DNA from: Maratus speciosus
Lineage: Eukaryota; Arthropoda; Arachnida; Araneae; Salticidae
Length of the DNA stretch: 64,000 bases
Direction: 5' to 3'
Assembly (NCBI GenBank): GCA_963932465.1
Contig: OZ010792.1
Coordinates: forward strand, 282,021,836 to 282,085,835
The notes beneath the pieces were generated by a model. That model had not been told where the DNA came from. It saw only the letters and a list, made by a program, of their open reading frames with translations, and made no database searches. Positions 57,353 through 64,000 of the stretch are shown piece by piece. A program made the position numbers and the translations under genes. Each line of letters opens with the position of its first letter. The first letter of the stretch is position 1.

Positions 57353-58755
57353 TCAGACGTTGAAAAAAATCTTTTCTACAGTACGTGTAAAAAGCGCATT
57401 CTTCAGGCCAGGTCAAAGGGTTTTAAACTCTACGACGCAGAAATCCCGCAAAATGACAAATTGCATCTACACTTCGGTCCAAATGGCTTCTTAAATTACT
57501 GCTTTCTTTTACATTAAGCCAAAAATTACCGCCAAGGAAGTTGATAAATTCTGAATTCTCCGTGTTTAAGGTATATTAACATGATTAAAACGTAGTAAAA
57601 AGTATCCTATAAATTTAGAATGTATCTTTTTTAAGTAAACTTCCTGAATTCGTAAGGTTTATGTTTATAATTTATCTCGCATCGTAAATTTTTCTTTACG
57701 TTTGTGTACCTTAAAACCATTTTAGATCACTACACTTTCAAGATTTAAAAAAGCATTTTAACCCTTTGCGGTCGAATGTCGTCAAATAGCCGCCCAAGCT
57801 TTATGTACATGTTTCTATTTTTATATTCTTTTCGCACCACTATATTTAAAGTAATACTTTTTTTAGTAAATTTCTCTTGCGCATGTTGTCAAAGTACAGC
57901 TAAAAATGTTTCTTAAAAAAAAGTAGTGCCTACCGAATAAATGCGTGTACAAAAAAAGCGCTTGTGTCTGGGAGGAGTACTTCAACCGTAAAGGGTTAAA
58001 TGTGAGGTTTGTGACGCATATACTCAGATTGCGACGTAGTAAAGCAATTAATAGGTTTCAATGATATCACCCCAAGTCATAAATTTGAACTGTTTAACAA
58101 AATGTTTGTGCGTTGTTTTAATGAAAAGATTTTAATTAACCTGATTGGCAGTACATGTTTTATATTACTCGTAAATATTGTGTTTCTGTTTTTTCACATT
58201 CTCAATATTTCTGTCACGTCACATTCGTAAAGTAAATATTCATTTCACACTCTTCTGTACAACATATATAAAACGCACTTTAATAGAAAATAACTCTAGA
58301 TTTTGGGTGGTGTAATTAATTACAATTTTTCTTCTTATCATAAATGAGGATTTTTCCTGGACTAAAGCAACTAAGTGAAACTGCATGCTTTCACGTGCTT
58401 ACAATATCTTAAGAATTTTTAAACAGCATTTCATCCTCTATAAGACTAGAACAAATTGTAAGCGTTTGCATTAGATGCAAAGAATACTGATTACAATCTT
58501 TTAATTTTCTACAATTAGCATCTGCTATAAATAAGATAAAGAGAAATGGATCATAATAAATCATGCCAGTTAATTATGCACGTGTAATTTTTGCAGTGGA
58601 AACAGCCAATCGAAGCCAATTATCTAATGCTGAAATTCTAAATTAATCAATTATTTATGCATAAAACTTAAGTGCATCTATTTATGTTTTTCCCAAAACT
58701 AAACTTATTCATGCCTTTTGTTCCTTTTAAATATTATCAGCATCATGTGATATAA
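57353..58755. other. Unassigned sequence
   Basis: No gene was found. The part at 58,370-58,690 is weakly similar in word order to 59,650-59,960 (ttctacaat..gcat.tgc, gtagtg.aa.agccaa.cgaa..caatca), so an old duplication flanks the foldback at 58,760. Confidence 0.35.
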
Positions 58756-58759
58756 ATTC

Positions 58760-59560
58760 ATATTAAGGGTCCACCGGCACATGTTTTTAAGACCGAAAAC
58801 GAAACCAAATTTCGTAATCTTCATACTTTCGCCGAAAATGAAAATGACCAATTTTAAAAGTATTTAATGCATATATAAATATACATAATTATTAATTAAT
58901 TGTACGTGTTTATTAAATATACATAATTATTAGTTAATTACATGTGCGGCCCTGTGCCTCTGACCAAAACTTTTAATTTTCATGTAAAATAAAATGTAAT
59001 TAATTCATAAACGACACAGACTGATTTTCTAATTATAAACATTTTATCTAATTAAAAAAATGTTATAGGTATACATACCTCGATTTATCTTTTCGAATTA
59101 TTTTTGTACATGATCATGTGTTATACAAGAACTTTCTCAAAGAGTATTCTAAATATTTCTGCGGTTTCACCCTTAAATTTTTCTATTATTTTGCTTTTAA
59201 TGAGCACATGAAAAGCATCTTCAAAGTTTAGTCATATATGCATTGCTTACTTTATATTTTGTACACACGTCTTTAGTCAGTCATGACTAATAATTTTAAA
59301 CAGTGAAGTTAATAGCAATAAATAAAAATTGTCTCATTTATTCCGGTACAGCTCAAATCAATGAGTAATGTTGAAAATTTACGAAGGCAGAAACAAGATT
59401 TTTGGAATGCAGATAGTTTCGGTAGAGTTCGGTAGAGTTCGGTAGAGCCGAATTTTTGGCGGAATTTCTTCCGAAAACAAATTTTCGGCGAAACTCAGAT
59501 TTTGGCTCGAAAACGAAACCGAAATCGAATTTTAGATCGATCTCTAATTCATATCTCATA
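58760..59560. mobile_element. Foldback/MITE with cgaaaccgaa ends, copy 2
   Basis: Collinear with 38,195-38,960: gaccgaaaacgaaacc at the left, then tgtgcctctgaccaaaactt, ggtatacatacctcgatt, tcaaatcaatgagtaatgttgaaa, and gaaaacgaaaccgaa..cgatctcta at the right. A perfect triple repeat of gttcggtagag occurs at 59,417-59,449. The end sequences have drifted and no target duplication is clear. Confidence 0.6.
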
Positions 59561-59986
59561 TATATGAATATACATTTCATACAATATATTTTAAACCACG
59601 CTTTGTTTAAAAAAAAAAAAAAATGAAACTGTAGTTATATTTTTTTCTTCTTTTTCACTAGACACATTTACTAGTAAGTGTTCGTTTCCAAAACAGCAAA
59701 TACAAATGAATACATTAAATTAATGGTTTACAATTTTCTAAATAGCATTTTATTATCTATATCGGCTAAAATAGATCAAGTGTCAAGAATATAATGTATA
59801 TTCAGAGAATACTTATTGCACTATTCCAATTCTCTACAATATGCATTTGCAAGAGGATGCAATAAATAATACAATTGAAATATGTACGCTTTTGTAGTGA
59901 AAGAAGCCAAACGAAATCAATCATCTAATGTACAGATTCAAGATTAATCAGTATAATGTATGAATTTAGGTATTTTCAAGCATTAG

Positions 59987-59989
<3 letters not shown>
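59561..59989. other. Unassigned sequence
   Basis: AT-rich DNA with a poly-A run near 59,609 and no gene. Confidence 0.35.
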
Positions 59990-60031
<42 letters not shown>

Positions 60032-63000
60032 GTGTATATGGAGTGTTATGAGTTGTATGGATTTGTGTAATAGTAAACTTAAGGGCGGAAGTCGAGTCGG
60101 TTATTACACTATGTACTGATTATGGACTGAAATGTGGTTAGTTTGTTTATACTGTTACTTGTTGGAGTGGCGAGTGGTTTTTTGGTTCTTATGGTTTTAA
60201 TGTTTGTTAATTTATTTATTTATTGTGTTAATTATTTAATGTTTGCATGATTCTGGATCTCCCTAACCTTCAGTGATTAATGGCTTTTATATGTCCGATA
60301 AGTGCTTGATTTTGTTGGAAATTATGTGGTTATTGAACTTGGAGTAGTAGTTGGCGTACTAGTTTTGATATGGTAATATTTTGAAGTTGATAACTTTGTG
60401 TACCGTTTGTCTACACAACATTTTTTTGAGTTATGAATTGTAAAACTGGTTATGATTACGATACCGGCAAGATATGGGAATTGAAAAATGACCATAGTGC
60501 CCGGTCGGCTTCTGATTACATGGTAGGAAGTGGATCGACAAAAAGTTACCATGGTTCGGATAATAAAGTGGATGAACAGACTGGAGAGAGTGGAGATACT
60601 TTCAGATCTGAGGGGGAGAGCCGGGATCATGTAATTTATGAAAAAAGTAAAAATTTGAATAAAAATTATAAAATGTATGGAAACTACGGTAAAAACAGTA
60701 ATTTTAATTGTTATAAAAATGTTATGGATTCAACAGTGAGTGGTAGTACTAGATATAAAACTAGATATGTTTACAACAGCAAATTTTCAGATATAAAGGA
60801 GAAGGTAGAGAAGACTAGTATGGTAGAGAAGAAATATAAAACTAGATATTTTTACAATAAAAGTATGAAAAATGAGAGGGGGAAAAATTATTTAAAATTT
60901 AAGAAATGCAAAGATAAAAGATGTAAAGTCTGCATCCATGCTGAAAAGGATAACTGTAATGCCGTGGATGAAAATTGTGTAAACTTTTGTAAGGTATTTA
61001 ACTGTGTATATAGATTAAAATGTAAAATTTGTAACATGTCTTACATAGGACAAACGTCTAGTCCTTTTAATATAAGATTTAACAACCACAAAAAAGATAT
61101 AAGAAAGATAGCGAGTGCGAGGGAAGAACAGGAGATGGAAATAGTACATTTTGCAAAACATGGAATTGATAATATTGAAATATCGATTTTGCATATAGTT
61201 GCAAACAAGGCTGAAAGACTAATATGTGAAAGGAATATGATGGCTAAATACGGTACAGTGTACCCTTATGGTTTAAATGTTATGTTTGATCAAATTAATG
61301 TTTTGAAGAATTTTAGAAATACAATATTGAAAGAGTCAGTCTATGAAAAAATTAATCACGATTTGAGTTGTGAGTGTGAGTTACATAATAAACAGGATGT
61401 CAAGGTTAATGATCTAATTTGTAGTAAAGATATTAAAAATGCTATTGTCAATATTAATTCCGGCAATATTGTTAAAACAATAAAATACATAATTTTCAAT
61501 GTGAAAAAGAAGTTAATACCCGATTTATTGAGAGAATTATATGAACATAAAGGTAACGGAAATATAGATATAGGGTTTGATCTGTTGAGATTCAGAATAG
61601 GTAAGCAGAAACTTAATGGTTACATTGAGTTGAAAAACAACAAAGTTAATATAGAGAATAAGATTTATTGTGTATTGGATTACATGGGGCACCATTTTAG
61701 GGGTGCTAATTTTAAGGGAATTTTAAATAAGTATAATGAATACCTGCCGGATAAAAACATACATATTATTAAAGCTTACAAATACGATAAACCATTAGGC
61801 AGAGTTATTTTTAACTACAACAGTTACTCTAGGAATTTACAGAGTTGTATTGAGAACAGTATTTGTCATTGTAATAAAGTTGAATATAATAAATACGTTA
61901 ATTCAAATTACGGACATATTCTTACCGGGGATCTTACTATAGTGGCAGACACAAATCTCAGAAATTACATGAGGTATGGTACAAAATACAGATTGAGGAG
62001 AGTTGTGAGTAGAGAGTTAGCTATAAAACGTTTGTCAAATAATATAGATATCTTCATTCAAAAATTAATATATAAATATGGTTTACCAAAAAGCGTTTTT
62101 GAGGAATGGAGGCACTATATTTTAAAAGAATTTCAAGGCTTTTACCAAAAAGATTTTGAGGGTGTCTCGGGAGAATCTTACAAAGATTTGATTAAATCAG
62201 TAAAAAATCTACAGGATGATTTTATCATTACGTATGTGGATAAAGCTAACACCAACTATGCTATAATATGTAAAAAATTATACGGCGATATTCTAAGGGA
62301 AACCTACAATAATGAGGGAAATTATCAACTACTAAAAACTACTAAACAAGTTATTGTAAACAGAGTGAAGGCGTTTTATAAAAAAATAAAATCAAGGCAA
62401 AATAGTGCGGAATTTCCTTATCTTGTAATGATTCCAAAATTTCATAAAAACCCAATTACTTTTAGAACTGTAACTTGTGGGTTTGGTTCTTACCTGGAAT
62501 GTGTAAATAAAAAATTGCTGAATATACTACAAACAATTTTCGATCAGGTTATAAATGAATATTCTTCGATAGTAATAAAAAATAGCTATGAACTTATAAA
62601 AAGTTTAAAAAAGCTGAAAAAAATTACAGGATTATATACATACGATTTCGAGGATTTGTATAATAGCATAAATTTAGATGATTTGAAGTACAGAGTTATG
62701 GATTTTTTCAAGAAATCTAAAGAGAAAGATATCAGTATTGAAATATTCACCGATTTATTTCAATTTGTTGTTTACGAAAATTATCTGTTTGAAGGGAAAC
62801 AAATATATAAACAAGTGAGAGGTATTCCAATGGGGGGGAGTTGTAGCTCCATCCTTGCAGATATTTATCTGTTTACATATGAAGCCGGTTTATTGTTGGA
62901 AAAAGACTTAAAGATATACAGATATATAGATGATGTTTTGGTGGTTGAGCTGAATAACAATAAAGAAATTTATCAATTTAAATGTTATCCAGACACTTTG

Positions 63001-63675
63001 AATTTAAAGAGTGCTTCGGATGATCAGGGCAGTGTCAACTACTTGGACGTTAATTTGGAGATTATAAAAGGAATTTTAGTATATAGTATTTATGATAAAA
63101 GAAATTATTTTGATTTTGATACAATAAAAATATTAAACTTTAATAGTAACGTGCATGTTTCAATTTTTAGAAATATATATTTAAATGGTTTAAATCGTAT
63201 TGCAAATTTGTGTTCAAATGTTGATGAATTGGTTGGTGAAATTTATAACCTTTACATAAACGCCAGTAAACAAAATTACCCAATACATTTTCTGAATGAT
63301 TTAACTTTCAATTTTATCAAGAAAAAAAGCTATCGAAATAAAATATTGGAATTGTTCGATGATGGTGATTTATCGATACGTGATTCCTATCGAAAATAGC
63401 TTAGCGGTGAGGATATTCACAGACTTCATTTGACGGCTTTTGGGTTAGTTTGTGGTTTTCATTTTTTTCAATTTCTATTTGTTTGGTCTCGGCAAGTGAG
63501 GGGGAATGTTGTGCACGTAAAACATGTTTAACCCCGCAGTACAAGTCATAAGCCTTGACCACTTGTCTTCATGTTTAGTTTTTTTCTTAGTTACTCTTGG
63601 TTTTGTTAATTATTGTTTTAGTTACAGTTTGTTAGATGTTTTTTCGTGTAATAAATTATGTGAATTTGGATTTTT

Positions 63676-63717
<42 letters not shown>
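59990..63717 (+). mobile_element. Naiad-type Penelope-like retroelement
   Basis: An intact single-gene retroelement lies between (TA)n runs at 59,990-60,030 and 63,678-63,717. About 400 bp of GT-rich leader precedes the gene and about 280 bp of trailer follows it. The protein has its GIY-YIG endonuclease before the reverse transcriptase, which defines the Naiad/Chlamys branch. Reported insertion bias of Naiads for microsatellites fits the TA runs. Boundaries are inferred from those runs. No hammerhead core was seen in leader or trailer, as reported for this clade. Confidence 0.8.
60433..63399 (+). CDS. Penelope-like protein: GIY-YIG endonuclease + CxC linker + reverse transcriptase
   Basis: This 988-residue frame is uninterrupted from ATG 60433; a TGA two codons upstream supports the start. 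Residues 1-155 are lysine/asparagine-rich, with a repeated YKTRYxYN (108-115, 135-142). Residues ~159-285 are cysteine-rich and then GIY-YIG: VYRLKCKIC (192-200) and SYIGQT (203-208), with R215, H219, H239 and E261 in the expected roles (C197, C200, H219 and H239 as the zinc-type CCHH set). CECE (313-316) and CHC (478-480) lie in the linker, the second just before HILTGDL and GTKYR as in other Penelope-like proteins. The reverse transcriptase has PKFHKNP (668-674), motif A YTYDFEDLYNSI with D738, motif B RGIPMGGSCSS (796-806), motif C YIDDV with D833 and D834, and NYLDV (869-873). Product role: target cutting and primed reverse transcription of its own RNA. The first start is AT-rich in context. 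Spider Naiads are reported to contain selenocysteine; this frame has no in-frame TGA. Confidence 0.93.
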   Translation: MNCKTGYDYDTGKIWELKNDHSARSASDYMVGSGSTKSYHGSDNKVDEQTGESGDTFRSEGESRDHVIYEKSKNLNKNYKMYGNYGKNSNFNCYKNVMDSTVSGSTRYKTRYVYNSKFSDIKEKVEKTSMVEKKYKTRYFYNKSMKNERGKNYLKFKKCKDKRCKVCIHAEKDNCNAVDENCVNFCKVFNCVYRLKCKICNMSYIGQTSSPFNIRFNNHKKDIRKIASAREEQEMEIVHFAKHGIDNIEISILHIVANKAERLICERNMMAKYGTVYPYGLNVMFDQINVLKNFRNTILKESVYEKINHDLSCECELHNKQDVKVNDLICSKDIKNAIVNINSGNIVKTIKYIIFNVKKKLIPDLLRELYEHKGNGNIDIGFDLLRFRIGKQKLNGYIELKNNKVNIENKIYCVLDYMGHHFRGANFKGILNKYNEYLPDKNIHIIKAYKYDKPLGRVIFNYNSYSRNLQSCIENSICHCNKVEYNKYVNSNYGHILTGDLTIVADTNLRNYMRYGTKYRLRRVVSRELAIKRLSNNIDIFIQKLIYKYGLPKSVFEEWRHYILKEFQGFYQKDFEGVSGESYKDLIKSVKNLQDDFIITYVDKANTNYAIICKKLYGDILRETYNNEGNYQLLKTTKQVIVNRVKAFYKKIKSRQNSAEFPYLVMIPKFHKNPITFRTVTCGFGSYLECVNKKLLNILQTIFDQVINEYSSIVIKNSYELIKSLKKLKKITGLYTYDFEDLYNSINLDDLKYRVMDFFKKSKEKDISIEIFTDLFQFVVYENYLFEGKQIYKQVRGIPMGGSCSSILADIYLFTYEAGLLLEKDLKIYRYIDDVLVVELNNNKEIYQFKCYPDTLNLKSASDDQGSVNYLDVNLEIIKGILVYSIYDKRNYFDFDTIKILNFNSNVHVSIFRNIYLNGLNRIANLCSNVDELVGEIYNLYINASKQNYPIHFLNDLTFNFIKKKSYRNKILELFDDGDLSIRDSYRK

Positions 63718-63722
<5 letters not shown>

Positions 63723-63775
63723 CCGATTCTGGATTATATATATATATATATATATATATAAAAGCCGATTCTGGC
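63678..63775 (+). repeat. (TA)n and a duplicated 3' junction word
   Basis: A (TA)n run (63,678-63,717) is followed by aaaagccgattctgg, a second (TA)n run (63,734-63,760), and aaaagccgattctgg again. The pattern is a tandem duplication of [(TA)n + 15 bp] at the 3' edge of the Penelope-like element. Confidence 0.8.
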
Positions 63776-64000
63776 TTTTATGTCCATTGTAAATACTGTC
63801 ACATGATATTAATATGGTATATAATTAAATCACAATGTTCATTTATGTCTAAAGCGCATTCCAATTTAAAATAAGATTCTGAAAATTTAACTGCATGCTT
63901 TTATTTAATTAAAATTGCGGAATTCTTCTTAACAACAACAACAACAAAAACTAATGAACTAAATAATTTCAAATATACAATGTAGTTTAATAAACTGCAG
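63776..64000. other. Unassigned flank
   Basis: AT-rich with an (AAC)n run near 63,931-63,947. No gene was seen before the window ends. Confidence 0.4.

Noticed and set aside
63400..63680. SECIS element downstream of the Penelope-like gene
   Set aside because: I could not see the ATGA...AA...GA core arrangement, and the gene has no in-frame TGA that would need it.

Overview
The window is AT-rich eukaryotic DNA that is almost entirely transposable elements, their decayed copies, tandem repeats and microsatellites. I recognise no host gene with confidence and no rRNA or intact tRNA gene. An arthropod, probably an arachnid, fits best. The reasons are a DUF4817-type mariner transposase, an aphid/spider-type DDE_3 transposase, arthropod-style pogo elements with a zinc-finger tail, and a Naiad-type Penelope-like retroelement of a kind reported as abundant in spiders. 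The host assignment is inference.

Two coding regions are intact. (1) 60433-63399 (+) encodes a 988-residue Penelope-like protein with an N-terminal GIY-YIG endonuclease, a CxC linker and a C-terminal reverse transcriptase. This permuted order is that of the Naiad clade. The element lies between two (TA)n tracts. (2) 23995-25083 (-) encodes a 362-residue mariner-superfamily transposase with a D163/D254/D296 triad (DD41D). It sits in a 2,973-bp element with about 0.8-kb terminal inverted repeats (TIRs) and TA target duplications. Both look recently mobile.

Layout. 1-4,000: local duplications, a hammerhead-like foldback and tandem tRNA-derived SINEs. 4,010-7,740 and 19,170-21,185: two parts of one ~0.65-kb tandem array, split by an 11.4-kb nest. 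In that nest a broken DDE_3 transposase gene (11,469-18,822) is cut by a 5.9-kb hAT element. That element is cut by a 2.6-kb hAT element, which holds a pogo-like element. 23,155-26,127: the DD41D mariner. 26,691-32,552: a MITE (small non-autonomous DNA transposon), a 175-bp triplicate repeat, and a degenerate array interrupted by a second hammerhead-like foldback and nested pogo/Tigger-like elements. 32,553-37,998: a 5.4-kb pogo-like element with a ~327-bp satellite and the remnant of a zinc-finger transposase tail. 39,629-43,301: a dead mariner split by a 3.1-kb hAT/P-like element with a perfect 8-bp duplication; a related empty site lies at 44,395-44,665. 46,553-55,187: foldbacks, a third hammerhead-like locus, mariner-like MITEs, a Tc1 pseudogene and a long perfect palindrome. 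57,000-57,350: a CpG-richer patch that is the best, still weak, candidate for host coding or promoter sequence. 58,760-63,775: a foldback paralogous to one at 38 kb, then the Penelope-like element.

The parts do not form a pathway. What can be read is a relative history: arrays and old transposons were invaded by hAT and pogo elements, and intact DD41D and Naiad copies came last. All ribozyme calls, clade names and boundaries come from reading alone; no alignment, folding or database search was run.
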